From NCBI GenBank assembly GCA_934772445.1, contig CAKVMJ010000016.1:1-36001 (forward strand): a stretch of 36,001 bases of DNA, given 5' to 3'. The position numbers and the translations under genes were made by a program. Positions 23,253 to 31,680 of this stretch are shown here, in pieces; positions within the stretch are counted from its first letter, which is position 1, and every line of letters starts with the position of its first letter. This DNA comes from an uncultured Clostridia bacterium. Its GTDB lineage: Bacteria; Bacillota; Clostridia; Christensenellales; UBA1242. The notes beneath the pieces were generated by a model that was not told where the DNA came from, searched no databases, and saw only the letters and a program-made list of their open reading frames with translations.

Positions 23253-25949
23253 TTAATTTTTTTTATTTCTTTTTCTTGATATTAATTTTTCAATTTCAAC
23301 AAATGGTATTATCGCTATAGCAGAACCAACCGCCACCAACCATTCATAAATATTTAAGTTCGCAGTTTCAAAGAATGTTTGGAAGAATGGCACAACACAA
23401 GGTATGATAACCAAAACCAAACCAACCACAAATGAAATATTTAAGAATTTATTTTCAAATAGGTTTGAAGAAAATAACGATTGTTTTTGTGACCTTGAAT
23501 TATATGAATGAAATAATTGAATTAAAGATAATGTTATAAATGCCATTGTCATTGCTTGCCTATGGTCTAAAATCGTGGCTTCAGTTCCATTTGTAAACAC
23601 GAACGCACCCATCAAATATGAGAACATTGTTAGGAAAGTTTGCATCAATCCTTGAATTATAATCTCTTTACCTGTAACACCACTAAACAAACTTGAGTTG
23701 GTTTTTCTAGGTGCTTTAAGCATTATATCTTTTTCAGCTTTTTCAACACCAAGCGCTAACGCTGGCAAACTATCTGTTACAAGATTTATCCATAATATCA
23801 TTATCGCACTCAAAAACATCAATGGTTTATTCATAATAAGTGACATAAGTGTGGTTATAAATAAGCAAAGCACTTCAGCTATATTTGCAGATAATAAATA
23901 TTGCACTGCTTTCTTTATATTTGAATAAACTTTTCTTCCTTCTTCAACGGCTGTGATTATCGTTGCAAAGTTATCATCGCTTAAAATCATATCGGAAACA
24001 TTTTTGCTTACATCTGTTCCTGTAATACCCATTCCTATTCCAATATCCGCACTCTTAATTGATGGCGCATCATTAACCCCATCACCTGTCATTGCCACGA
24101 TAACTTTAATACTCTTAAATGCTTTTACAATTCTAACTTTATTTTCTGGGCTAACTCTTGCAAAAACTCTTATATTTGGCAACTTATCCAAAAACTCTTC
24201 ATCGCTCATCTTATCTAGTTCCGCACCAGTGATTGCTAAGTTTCCTTCTTCAAAAATACCAATCTCTTTTGCTATCGCTTTAGCAGTGTCTAAATGGTCG
24301 CCTGTTATCATCACAGGTTTCATTCCTGCTTTTTTGCAAGTTTCAACCGCATTTTTAACTTCTGGTCTTGGTGGATCTATCATTCCAACCAAGCCAACAA
24401 ATATAAGTTCGCTTTCTAGTTTATCTAGTTCGAAATCCTGAATTTTAAATGCTAACGCTAAAACCCTTAAAGCGTTATATCCCATTTCTTTATTTGCTTT
24501 CTTAATATTTTCAATATCTTCTTCTGTAATATCTCGGATAGTATCATTTGAGAAAATCTTAGTACATCTTTTTAATAACATATCCACTGCACCTTTGGTA
24601 TAGGATATTTTATTTTCATTATCCAAGTGAACCGTACTCATTAATTTTCTTTTACTATCAAAAGGTATTTCATCTATTCTTTTATAAGTTCGTTTTATTT
24701 CTCTAACAGTTAAACCTATCTTTTTCGCATAAGCCACCAACGCCGTTTCTGTTGGGTCGCCAACTAGGTTATCTTTATTTTCAACTGTGTCATTGCACAA
24801 AACCAAACCCTTGATTAAATGTTCTAAGCCTTTATCCACAAATTCACAATCTTCTTTATAGAAGTTACCGCGGTCTAATGTATATAATTCTTTAACAGTC
24901 ATCTTATTTAATGTTAGTGTACCAGTTTTATCCGAACAAATAACTTGGCAACAACCTAGAGTTTCAACTGCTGGCAAATTTTTAACAATGGCCTTTTTCT
25001 CACTCATTCGTTTAACACCAAGTGCTAACACAATTGTTACAACTGCTGGTAATCCTTCTGGAATGGCTGCCACTGCTATTGCAACCGCTGTTAGGAAACT
25101 GCTTTTAATACTCTCAGCGTTAAGTCCACCAACAATAACTTGCATTACAAAAACAACAAATGCGATTCCTAAAACTAAGAATGAAAGATATTTTGCAGTT
25201 TTAGCAAGTTGACCTTGCAATGGTGTTTCACTTTTTTCTTCCACATTTAGCATTGTTGCAATTTTACCCATCTCAGTATCCATACCTGTGGCCACAACGA
25301 TTCCAACGCCTCTACCATAACTAACTATACCAGAAGCAAATGCCATATTTTTTCTATCGCCTAGTGGGGTATCATTTTTCAAAATTATATCCGCATCTTT
25401 TTCTGTTGGCAAACTCTCACCAGTTAGAGATGCTTCTTCGATTTTTAAAGACTTACTCTCAATCAATCTTAAATCCGCAGGAACTATATCTCCAGCTTCC
25501 AATATAACAATATCGCCAACAACTATTTCCTCGCTCTTTATTCTTTTAAGTTCGCCTTCTCGCATAACTTTTGCAAAAGGCTTATTCAAATTCTTAAGAG
25601 CATCTAATGCTTTGTTCGCTTTATTCTCTTGAACAAATCCAATGATTGCATTTATGAAAACAATGAGCAATATAACTCCGCTATCTATAAGCTCAATATA
25701 ATCCGGTTCTGGTTCTATAAAAACTAGCACTGCAGAAACAATCGCAGCCACAATTAAAACCAAAATCATCATATCTTTAAATTGGTCTAGAAATCTTAAG
25801 AAACCATTTCTTCTTGGTTTCTCTTTTATTTCATTTTTACCATCTCTTATTAATCTTTCTTTGGCATCTGATTCATCCAACCCAATTGGAGATGAAACCA
25901 CCTTTTTTATAACATCATCTTTTAAGTATGTAAAACTATTTTTTAACAT
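23253..25949 (-). CDS. P-type Ca2+-transporting ATPase (type II)
   Basis: 898 residues from the ATG at 25949. A SERCA-like P-type ATPase that exports Ca2+ from the cytosol using ATP. It shows TGES (176-179, actuator), PEGLP in TM4 (297-301), phosphorylated Asp340 in DKTGT, KGAVDML in the nucleotide domain, TGDGVNDAPS hinge, SANIAEV in TM5 and NLVTDSLPALALGVE in TM6. The Ca-site residues Glu (TM4), Asn and Glu (TM5), and Thr-Asp (TM6) are all present, which favours Ca2+ over Na+/K+. An in-frame ATG at 25982 would add 11 residues; AGGA is spaced about eight bases from the 25949 ATG, and homologues fit the shorter form. It is divergent from a CaCA exchanger gene, suggesting a joint calcium-handling region. 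Confidence 0.92.
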   Translation of the reverse strand: MLKNSFTYLKDDVIKKVVSSPIGLDESDAKERLIRDGKNEIKEKPRRNGFLRFLDQFKDMMILVLIVAAIVSAVLVFIEPEPDYIELIDSGVILLIVFINAIIGFVQENKANKALDALKNLNKPFAKVMREGELKRIKSEEIVVGDIVILEAGDIVPADLRLIESKSLKIEEASLTGESLPTEKDADIILKNDTPLGDRKNMAFASGIVSYGRGVGIVVATGMDTEMGKIATMLNVEEKSETPLQGQLAKTAKYLSFLVLGIAFVVFVMQVIVGGLNAESIKSSFLTAVAIAVAAIPEGLPAVVTIVLALGVKRMSEKKAIVKNLPAVETLGCCQVICSDKTGTLTLNKMTVKELYTLDRGNFYKEDCEFVDKGLEHLIKGLVLCNDTVENKDNLVGDPTETALVAYAKKIGLTVREIKRTYKRIDEIPFDSKRKLMSTVHLDNENKISYTKGAVDMLLKRCTKIFSNDTIRDITEEDIENIKKANKEMGYNALRVLALAFKIQDFELDKLESELIFVGLVGMIDPPRPEVKNAVETCKKAGMKPVMITGDHLDTAKAIAKEIGIFEEGNLAITGAELDKMSDEEFLDKLPNIRVFARVSPENKVRIVKAFKSIKVIVAMTGDGVNDAPSIKSADIGIGMGITGTDVSKNVSDMILSDDNFATIITAVEEGRKVYSNIKKAVQYLLSANIAEVLCLFITTLMSLIMNKPLMFLSAIMILWINLVTDSLPALALGVEKAEKDIMLKAPRKTNSSLFSGVTGKEIIIQGLMQTFLTMFSYLMGAFVFTNGTEATILDHRQAMTMAFITLSLIQLFHSYNSRSQKQSLFSSNLFENKFLNISFVVGLVLVIIPCVVPFFQTFFETANLNIYEWLVAVGSAIAIIPFVEIEKLISRKRNKKN

Positions 25950-26024
25950 TACTTTATTCCTATCTAAAAAAAATTCACCCATACATTTTACTTAAATACT
26001 CCTAAGTTTCAAAATAAATTTAAT

Positions 26025-26043
26025 AAGGTTTTTAACCTTTTTT
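26025..26043 (+). terminator. Small terminator-like hairpin upstream of exchanger
   Basis: AAGGTT pairs with AACCTT around TTT and enters a short T-run. It lies in the divergent gap 25950-26093, before a TATTAT box at 26051-26056, with no gene ending nearby. Confidence 0.4.
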
Positions 26044-26093
26044 AAGAATATATTATGCTTTTGATTAGTAATATGTTTCTAGGAGATAAATTT

Positions 26094-27050
26094 ATGAAAG
26101 TAATTCTCTATCTTTTACTCTTTTTAATTGGACTAGTCTTTATAATCTATGGCGGAAATATGCTTGTTCGAAATGCTTTAAAGATAAGCAAGATAACAGG
26201 TATTCCAGAAATTTTAATTGGTGCAACAATCGTTTCTTTAGCCACCACTCTTCCCGAGCTATCTGTTACGGTTTTCAGCTCTGCGAATAATTTAAACGAT
26301 TTAGCATTAGGCAATGCAATAGGAAGCGTTTTATTTAATTTACTATTTATAATAGGACTTTGTGTTTTCTTTTCGCCACAAAAAGTTGATGCAAAAAACA
26401 TTCAAAAAAACTTCTTCATTTTATTGTCCACTTGCCTATATTTATTCATCTTAGGGGCATTAAACTTCCTAAATCTATTTACTGGATTATCACTTATTGT
26501 CATTTTTCTAACATTTTTTGTCATAAATATTATAGATGCAAACAAAAAAATAAAAATAGAGGGTATTCAAATTCAAGCAGTACCTAAAAACTATAAGAAA
26601 CAATTATTAATAGTTGTACTTGCATTTATACTAGGTGCTATATTTGTAACACTTGGTGCAAAACTGCTAGTTTCCAACGGTGAAAATATTGCACATTATT
26701 TAGGTATTAGCGAACATATAATAGGAGTAACGATAGTTGCAATGGGTACAAGCCTTCCAGAACTTGTAACTGCAATCAATAGCATTAAACTTCATTCCAC
26801 AAATATTGCAATCGGAAATACACTTGGCGCAAACATATTAAGTTCAACCCTACTCGTTGGCACAACAACTATTATGAATGGGAGTGATTTAATCTTTGAA
26901 AGCAACATAACATTTATTGCCTTGCCAGTTATAATTTTATCCTTGCTAGTTTTATATATCCCTATTGCAAGAAAAGGTAAAACAAATAGAATACAAGGTG
27001 TTATCTTACTCACAATGTTTTTAATTTATTATCTAACTCTATTATTTTAA
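26094..27050 (+). CDS. CaCA-family cation exchanger (YrbG-like)
   Basis: 318 residues from the ATG at 26094; an in-frame ATG at 26055 is unlikely because AGGAGAT sits six bases before the chosen start. About ten TM helices are arranged as two homologous halves. The alpha-1 repeat IGATIVSLATTLPELSVTV (42-60, then ALGNAIGSVLFN) and the alpha-2 repeat IGVTIVAMGTSLPELVTAI (then AIGNTLGANILS) carry the paired Glu residues that bind Ca2+ in Na+/Ca2+ and H+/Ca2+ exchangers. It probably extrudes Ca2+ against Na+ or H+. In alpha-1 the canonical G-T/S before LPE is ATT. It is followed after 13 bases by a lipoprotein peptidase gene. Confidence 0.9.
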   Translation: MKVILYLLLFLIGLVFIIYGGNMLVRNALKISKITGIPEILIGATIVSLATTLPELSVTVFSSANNLNDLALGNAIGSVLFNLLFIIGLCVFFSPQKVDAKNIQKNFFILLSTCLYLFILGALNFLNLFTGLSLIVIFLTFFVINIIDANKKIKIEGIQIQAVPKNYKKQLLIVVLAFILGAIFVTLGAKLLVSNGENIAHYLGISEHIIGVTIVAMGTSLPELVTAINSIKLHSTNIAIGNTLGANILSSTLLVGTTTIMNGSDLIFESNITFIALPVIILSLLVLYIPIARKGKTNRIQGVILLTMFLIYYLTLLF

Positions 27051-27063
27051 TTAGGAGAATTTT

Positions 27064-28533
27064 ATGAAAAAAATATTAGGTTTATTATTTATTCTAACAT
27101 TCGTAATTTTAAGTTCTGCTTGTTCAAATAATTTAGAAAGTGTTTCTAAAAATTTAAGTTTGTATTCATTAAATATTGAATATATTGATGAATCTCACAC
27201 ACTCAATGTTGAACAAAATATCAGCTTAAAAAATCCAACAGAAACTTCACTTAATGAATTATATTTTCATCTATACCCTTCAGCTTTTAGCGAAGGAGTA
27301 GTGAACAAACCTGTAGGTGTACTTAGCAAAGTAAAAGCTTATCCTAATGGCGAAAGTTATGGCAATATTAAAATTGATTCTATTAAATCAAACTCTGAAG
27401 AATTAAATTTTAATATTGAAGGAACAGATAAAGACTTTTTAAAAGTTGAACTTTCTTCCCCATTAGACTTAAATTCAAATATCAATCTATCTTTAACCTA
27501 CACTGTAACACTTCCAAACATTAATCATAGATTTGGTTATGGCAACAACACTATAAATTGTGCCAACTTCTACCCTATTTTGTGCGTGTATGAAGAAGAT
27601 TGGGTTAAAGAACCATATCATTATAATGGCGACCCTTTCTATTCATATCTTGCAAATTATGAAGTTAATTTAACTACTCCATCAAATTTGATTTTAGCAA
27701 CAAGTGGCGAAATTAAAGAAGTTAAAGAAAATGAAAATAAAAAATCTTACTCTATAGATGCTTATGCGGTTAGAGATTATGCATTTGTGTTATCTGAAAA
27801 ATTTAAAGTTTTAGAAGAACAAGTTGGCAAAACAAATGTTAAATACTATTATTACGATGAAGAAAATCCTGAAGAATTTTTAACTGCAAGTGTGGATTCT
27901 CTAAACACATTTAATGAACTATTTGGTGAATATCCTTATTCCACTCTATCTGTTGTTAAATCTAATTTCGTACACGGTGGAATGGAATATCCAAACTTAG
28001 TTTTAATTAGTGATGACACAAGCGAAAAGGCAGATTACATAAATGTTATAGTTCACGAAATTGCTCATCAATGGTGGTATGGACTTGTTGGAAATGATGA
28101 ATTTAGATATGGTTGGCTTGATGAGGGCTTAACTGAATATTCAACAAATTTATTTTACCAAAAGAATCCGCAATATAATGTTGATGCAAACGAAGTTATA
28201 AAAAATACAACTTCTAGCTGGGTAACATTTGTGGATTTATATACATCTGTTTTAGGCAATGTTGATACATCTATGAATAGAAAACTAGATGAATACAACA
28301 CCGAACCTGAATATGTTTATGTAACTTATGTTAAAGGAATGTTATTCTTTAATGAATTAAGAACATTGCTTGGTGATGCTAAATTTTTAAAAGCAGTTCA
28401 AACATATTTTGAAACTTATAAATTTAAAAATGTTACACCCGAACATCTGCTTGGCATTTTTGAGCAAGTTTCACATACAGATTTAAAAGGATTTTTTGAT
28501 AGCTGGATAAACGGAAATGTGGTAATAAAATAG
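27064..28533 (+). CDS. M1-family metallopeptidase-like lipoprotein
   Basis: 489 residues. A lipoprotein signal ends LSSAC with Cys20 as the lipidated residue, so it acts outside the cell. The gluzincin motif HEIAH is at 331-335, with the third zinc ligand Glu354 in WLDEGLTEY, and GGMEYP (305-310) replaces the GxMEN substrate loop of aminopeptidase N. The N-terminal beta-rich domain precedes the catalytic domain, but the long C-terminal helical domain of full M1 enzymes (about 850 residues) is missing, as in many short bacterial M1 members. It is expected to be a zinc peptidase digesting extracellular peptides. It is co-transcribed with the exchanger (13-base gap, TTAGGAGAA ribosome site). Confidence 0.88.
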   Translation: MKKILGLLFILTFVILSSACSNNLESVSKNLSLYSLNIEYIDESHTLNVEQNISLKNPTETSLNELYFHLYPSAFSEGVVNKPVGVLSKVKAYPNGESYGNIKIDSIKSNSEELNFNIEGTDKDFLKVELSSPLDLNSNINLSLTYTVTLPNINHRFGYGNNTINCANFYPILCVYEEDWVKEPYHYNGDPFYSYLANYEVNLTTPSNLILATSGEIKEVKENENKKSYSIDAYAVRDYAFVLSEKFKVLEEQVGKTNVKYYYYDEENPEEFLTASVDSLNTFNELFGEYPYSTLSVVKSNFVHGGMEYPNLVLISDDTSEKADYINVIVHEIAHQWWYGLVGNDEFRYGWLDEGLTEYSTNLFYQKNPQYNVDANEVIKNTTSSWVTFVDLYTSVLGNVDTSMNRKLDEYNTEPEYVYVTYVKGMLFFNELRTLLGDAKFLKAVQTYFETYKFKNVTPEHLLGIFEQVSHTDLKGFFDSWINGNVVIK

Positions 28534-28544
28534 CAAATTTTTTC

Positions 28545-28582
28545 AAAAGGAAGAAAGAAAAAATTTTCTTCCTTTTTTATTT
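28545..28582 (+). terminator. Terminator after M1-like gene
   Basis: AAAAGGAAGAAA pairs with TTTTCTTCCTTTT and ends in a T-run, 12 bases after the stop. Confidence 0.85.
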
Positions 28583-28623
28583 TTAATTACATTATTTACC
28601 ATCATATTTACCAATCATTTTAT

Positions 28624-28652
28624 TTGCAAAATTTGTCATAATTTGTTACAAT
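28624..28652 (+). promoter_or_regulatory. Promoter of the walJ operon
   Basis: TTGCAA (28624-28629), a 17-base spacer, and TACAAT (28647-28652). Confidence 0.65.
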
Positions 28653-28676
28653 CTAATTACTTAAAAGGACATACCG

Positions 28677-29468
28677 ATGAAAATATGTACACTAGCCAGT
28701 TCCTCGAAAGGAAACTGTACAATAGTTTATAATGAAAATACAAAAATTTTAATAGATTGCGGAATTACAATTTCAGAACTTACAATGAAACTTCAAGCCT
28801 TAGGAATTAGTCCTAGCGAAATTGATGGAGTTTTAGTTACTCACGAACATTCCGACCATACTTGCGGAATTAACAACTTAGCTAAAAGGTATGGCACAAC
28901 CATTTATTGCCACGAAGATGCTTTATATGGAATAATGCAAAAGGCAAAAAGTATTCCATCTGAAAATTTTATTTTCTTTAATCGCCTACCCTTTGATATT
29001 GGAGATTTCCATATTCAACCATTTAGACTGCCACACGATGTTCCTGCCTGCGTGGGATATACAATTGAAGAGAATGGAGTTAAATTCAGCATTGCCACAG
29101 ATTTAGGGCATATAACAGATGAGATTGTTGGAAACTTAGTGGATAGCAAACTAGTGATATTAGAAGCAAATCACGATCCAGATAGATTAAAAGTAAACCC
29201 TCATTACCCATCATATTTAAAAGCAAGAATTTTAGGACCAAATGGGCATTTAAGTAATTTAACAAGTGCGAGCGTTATAGAAAAGCTAGTTTATGGAAAA
29301 ACAAAACAAGTTTTGCTTGCCCACTTAAGCGAGGAAAATAATACACCAGATTTAGCATACACTACAATTAAGGATTACTTGCAAACTAAAGGTATAGTTG
29401 TGGGAGTGAATATAAAAATAGATGTTTTATCTCCTAAAAATTTAAGCCCAATATTTGTTTTAAAATAA
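28677..29468 (+). CDS. walJ: MBL-fold hydrolase, WalJ/YycJ type
   Basis: 263 residues of the metallo-beta-lactamase fold. The N-terminus KICTLASSSKGNCT (2-15) is typical of YycJ/WalJ, and the metal motif THEHSDH is at 55-61, followed by a later FRLPHDVPAC His and ATDLGH Asp/His ligand. WalJ proteins resemble RNase J/Z-type nucleases and help couple cell wall and DNA metabolism in Bacillota, where the gene often follows walRK; here it does not. AAAGGAC lies before the ATG. It heads an operon with the next two genes (8-base gap, then an 8-base overlap). Confidence 0.85.
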   Translation: MKICTLASSSKGNCTIVYNENTKILIDCGITISELTMKLQALGISPSEIDGVLVTHEHSDHTCGINNLAKRYGTTIYCHEDALYGIMQKAKSIPSENFIFFNRLPFDIGDFHIQPFRLPHDVPACVGYTIEENGVKFSIATDLGHITDEIVGNLVDSKLVILEANHDPDRLKVNPHYPSYLKARILGPNGHLSNLTSASVIEKLVYGKTKQVLLAHLSEENNTPDLAYTTIKDYLQTKGIVVGVNIKIDVLSPKNLSPIFVLK

Positions 29469-29476
29469 GGAAGATT

Positions 29477-30103
29477 ATGAAAGAGAAAAAAGAACAATTT
29501 AATTTAAAAGAATTTAAAACTTCTTATTACAAGCATCAAGAAAAAGGATTGATTGAGATTGGGCTTGAAGATATTGATGACTTTTATTCTCCTTATTCTT
29601 TAAAAAATAATAAAAAGATAGATAGAGAAGTTGATGACCATATTTGCGATATTGCAGATTATATTCCGCTATCAAAAGATTTAGATTTGGAAATTTATTT
29701 AGATAAAATGCCAACAGATAAAGAAAAAAAAGAAGCTGAAACAACTTTTAGAAACTATTATGCTCAATATTTATTAGAATTAAATGCTGAGCGAAATAGA
29801 CTTTTAATTTTAGCATCAATTCTTCTTGGTATTGGATTAGTATTACTATCCTGCTTATTTGCGTTTGGATTATATGAGAAATCTCAATTTCTTTATACTC
29901 TGCTTGAAATTGCCACTTGGGTTTTTGTTTGGGAATCATTAGATATATCCTGTTTTCATTGTCATACAATAAATGTTAAGAAACAAAGAGCAAAAAAATT
30001 ATTAAACGCAGATATAAAATTTAAAACTTACGAAAAAGAAAAAGATATTATAAAACATAAGAAAAATATAAAAATTAAAATGAAAGGAGTTTCTAATGAG
30101 TAG
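29477..30103 (+). CDS. Hypothetical two-TM protein
   Basis: 208 residues, not recognised. A polar, acidic N-terminal region of about 105 residues (with GLEDIDDFYSPYSL) leads into two hydrophobic helices (about 108-130 and 137-155), and the C-terminal 45 residues are strongly basic and cytosolic. The architecture suggests a membrane hairpin with a charged tail. It lies eight bases after walJ, and its last eight bases overlap the start of the guanylate-kinase-like gene, whose AAAGGAG ribosome site is inside this coding sequence, so the two proteins are translationally coupled. Confidence 0.75.
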   Translation: MKEKKEQFNLKEFKTSYYKHQEKGLIEIGLEDIDDFYSPYSLKNNKKIDREVDDHICDIADYIPLSKDLDLEIYLDKMPTDKEKKEAETTFRNYYAQYLLELNAERNRLLILASILLGIGLVLLSCLFAFGLYEKSQFLYTLLEIATWVFVWESLDISCFHCHTINVKKQRAKKLLNADIKFKTYEKEKDIIKHKKNIKIKMKGVSNE

Positions 30104-30932
30104 AAATTTATTTGTATTCGTTTCTGGCTCATCTGGAGTTGGAAAAAACACAGTTATAAACACATTAATGAGCAAAGATGAGAGTATTGAATTTTTAAGG
30201 TCGCATACATCAAGGCCAAAAAGAATTGATGATAAAGAAAATGTTTATTATTATGTTCCATCAAATGCAGAATTTGAAAAACTAATTGAACAAGGCGATA
30301 TTTTAGAATTTGATAAATTTAATAACCATTATTATGGAATTAGCATTTCAGAATTAAAAAACCAATCAAAGAAAGAAAAAACTATAATAAAAGACCTAAC
30401 AGTTTTGGGCGTTAGCAATGTTAAAACCCTTATGAAAGATAAATTAAATATGGTTTCAGTATTTCTTACAGCAGATAAAAAAATGCTTAAAGAACGCCTT
30501 ATAAAACGCCAAACAGATAAAAAGCAAATTAAAAATCGCTTGAAGGTTTATAAACACGAACAAAAACAAATGGCAAAATATGATTTTGTTATCTATAATA
30601 ACGATTTAAATAAAACAATTAATAGAATGAATGGAATTATAAACATTTCTAAAAATAATCTGCCAATTTTAGCGATGGAAAGTTGCCAAAAAGTAAACGG
30701 CAAAAAGGTCGATAAATTGGCTTTAAAAGCATCTAAGGGCAAATCCTTAAAACCTATCAAAGTTATAGAATATGAGGATTTAATATATATTGTGGAAGGC
30801 GTAAACGAATATTTGGCAGAATTAAAGAGCAAAACTCATTCAAATTTCGTTTTTGTGGATACAAATAAAACTTTAAAACCAGATGAAAACAATATTAAAG
30901 AATGGAAAAAGTTGATTGATTTATATAAATAA
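30096..30932 (+). CDS. Guanylate-kinase-like protein with ParB-like C-terminal extension
   Basis: 278 residues; ordinary guanylate kinase is about 205. Residues 1-185 follow the GMP kinase fold. The P-loop is GSSGVGKNT (11-19, with Asn where Ser/Gly is usual), SHTSRPKR (36-43) is the GMP-phosphate loop, and NHYYGIS (77-83) and the lid Arg segment ERLIKRQT (133-140) follow. Residues 213-245 (KGKSLKPIKVIEYEDLIYI, then VEGVNEYLA) resemble the ParB/Srx fold core, in which a strand is followed by VxGxxRxxA; the Arg is replaced. It may phosphorylate GMP or another nucleotide, or be a regulatory paralogue. A separate housekeeping gmk could exist elsewhere. Confidence 0.75.
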   Translation: MSRNLFVFVSGSSGVGKNTVINTLMSKDESIEFLRSHTSRPKRIDDKENVYYYVPSNAEFEKLIEQGDILEFDKFNNHYYGISISELKNQSKKEKTIIKDLTVLGVSNVKTLMKDKLNMVSVFLTADKKMLKERLIKRQTDKKQIKNRLKVYKHEQKQMAKYDFVIYNNDLNKTINRMNGIINISKNNLPILAMESCQKVNGKKVDKLALKASKGKSLKPIKVIEYEDLIYIVEGVNEYLAELKSKTHSNFVFVDTNKTLKPDENNIKEWKKLIDLYK

Positions 30933-30934
30933 TG

Positions 30935-30971
30935 AAAAAAACTAGATATAAATTTAATATCTAGTTTTTTT
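30935..30971. terminator. Bidirectional terminator (kinase-like / pyrophosphatase-like)
   Basis: A seven-A run plus CTAGATAT pairs with ATATCTAG plus a seven-T run. The minus-strand stop codon at 30970-30972 lies inside the T-run. Confidence 0.9.
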
Positions 30972-31305
30972 ATCTTATAATCTCATATTTAAACCACTGC
31001 TCTTGAAATTCCACTAAAGCATCTATTTGCTCGTTTGAATATTGTTTTCCATCTTTCACAACCACCAATTTGTCATCATTATCATTTAATCTATGAATCA
31101 CAGCAATAACCCTTCCTTTAAATTTTTCAAGTGGATTATGTTCGCCTAAAACATAAGCATCTAATTCCTCGCCATCTTCTGAGATTGTGTTTGGTATATA
31201 TCCATAATTAACTGAATATATAAAACCATACTTTTGATGCACACTCCCCAAAGGTCTATCCATTTTAACATTTACAATTTTACCGATATAATTTTTTGCT
31301 TCCAT
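30970..31305 (-). CDS. Short inorganic-pyrophosphatase-like protein
   Basis: 111 residues (112 if the first of two adjacent ATGs is used; AAGGA spacing favours the second). It matches family I soluble pyrophosphatase over the core: NYGYIPNTISEDGEELDAYVLG, then VIAVIHRLNDNDDKLVVV. Compared with E. coli PPase (about 175 residues), Asp65 and Asp70 are retained in DGEELD, Asp67 is Glu, and acidic and Lys residues stand where Asp97, Asp102 and Lys104 are expected. The N-terminal and C-terminal strands are much reduced. Proteins of this compact type are widespread in Clostridia and annotated as pyrophosphatase; activity on PPi is plausible, not shown. Monocistronic or following hicB by 37 bases. 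Confidence 0.75.
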   Translation of the reverse strand: MEAKNYIGKIVNVKMDRPLGSVHQKYGFIYSVNYGYIPNTISEDGEELDAYVLGEHNPLEKFKGRVIAVIHRLNDNDDKLVVVKDGKQYSNEQIDALVEFQEQWFKYEIIR

Positions 31306-31342
31306 CATTTTCCTTATTAATAAAAAAAGGCGTTTTTAGCCT

Positions 31343-31636
31343 TTATTTTCTATGAATACTTCTATTTCTATCATCTAATGTGGCTTCTACAAGCACACAC
31401 ATATTTTTAGGATTATCTTGAACTAAGGTTTCGAAATCCATTGGAGTTGGCAATTCATATTCTTCTTGCTCTTTTAAACTTTGCTCCAAGAAAGTAGCCA
31501 AAAATTGCTCACCCCTAGAGTGCGCTTCTTCAACTGAATCCCCTTCAACATAAATGCCCAAATCTTCAATTGCAAGGACATAAACCTTTGAATCAGGTTC
31601 GTAATAAATAACTGCTGGATAAACAAATTTTCTCAT
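31343..31636 (-). CDS. HicB-like antitoxin-family protein, solitary
   Basis: 97 residues from the ATG at 31636 (an in-frame TTG at 31648 is less likely, as GGGG is spaced six bases from the ATG). The RNase-H-like HicB core is visible: YPAVIYYEPDSKVYVLAIEDLG, then GDSVEEAHSRGEQFLATFLE. HicB normally neutralises the mRNA interferase HicA and often carries a C-terminal DNA-binding domain. Neither a hicA gene nor such a domain is present here. Its upstream side is truncated by an abrupt junction at about 31.72 kb, so a lost partner is possible, but many genomes carry solitary HicB-fold proteins. Confidence 0.75.
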   Translation of the reverse strand: MRKFVYPAVIYYEPDSKVYVLAIEDLGIYVEGDSVEEAHSRGEQFLATFLEQSLKEQEEYELPTPMDFETLVQDNPKNMCVLVEATLDDRNRSIHRK

Positions 31637-31671
31637 AACTAACCCCAATAATTTATTCCATACTTAATAAA

Positions 31672-31680
31672 TTATATCAA
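31672..31680 (-). promoter_or_regulatory. Extended -10 promoter of hicB-like gene
   Basis: On the minus strand TG-A-TATAAT (31680-31672), with no good -35. It overlaps the end of the fliY reading frame and is nearly identical in context (T-run, then TGATATAAT) to the 4484-4489 promoter. Confidence 0.5.

Noticed and set aside
23953..24441. 162-codon plus-strand frame inside the Ca2+ ATPase
   Set aside because: It is antisense to the hinge and phosphorylation domain of a clearly conserved P-type ATPase.
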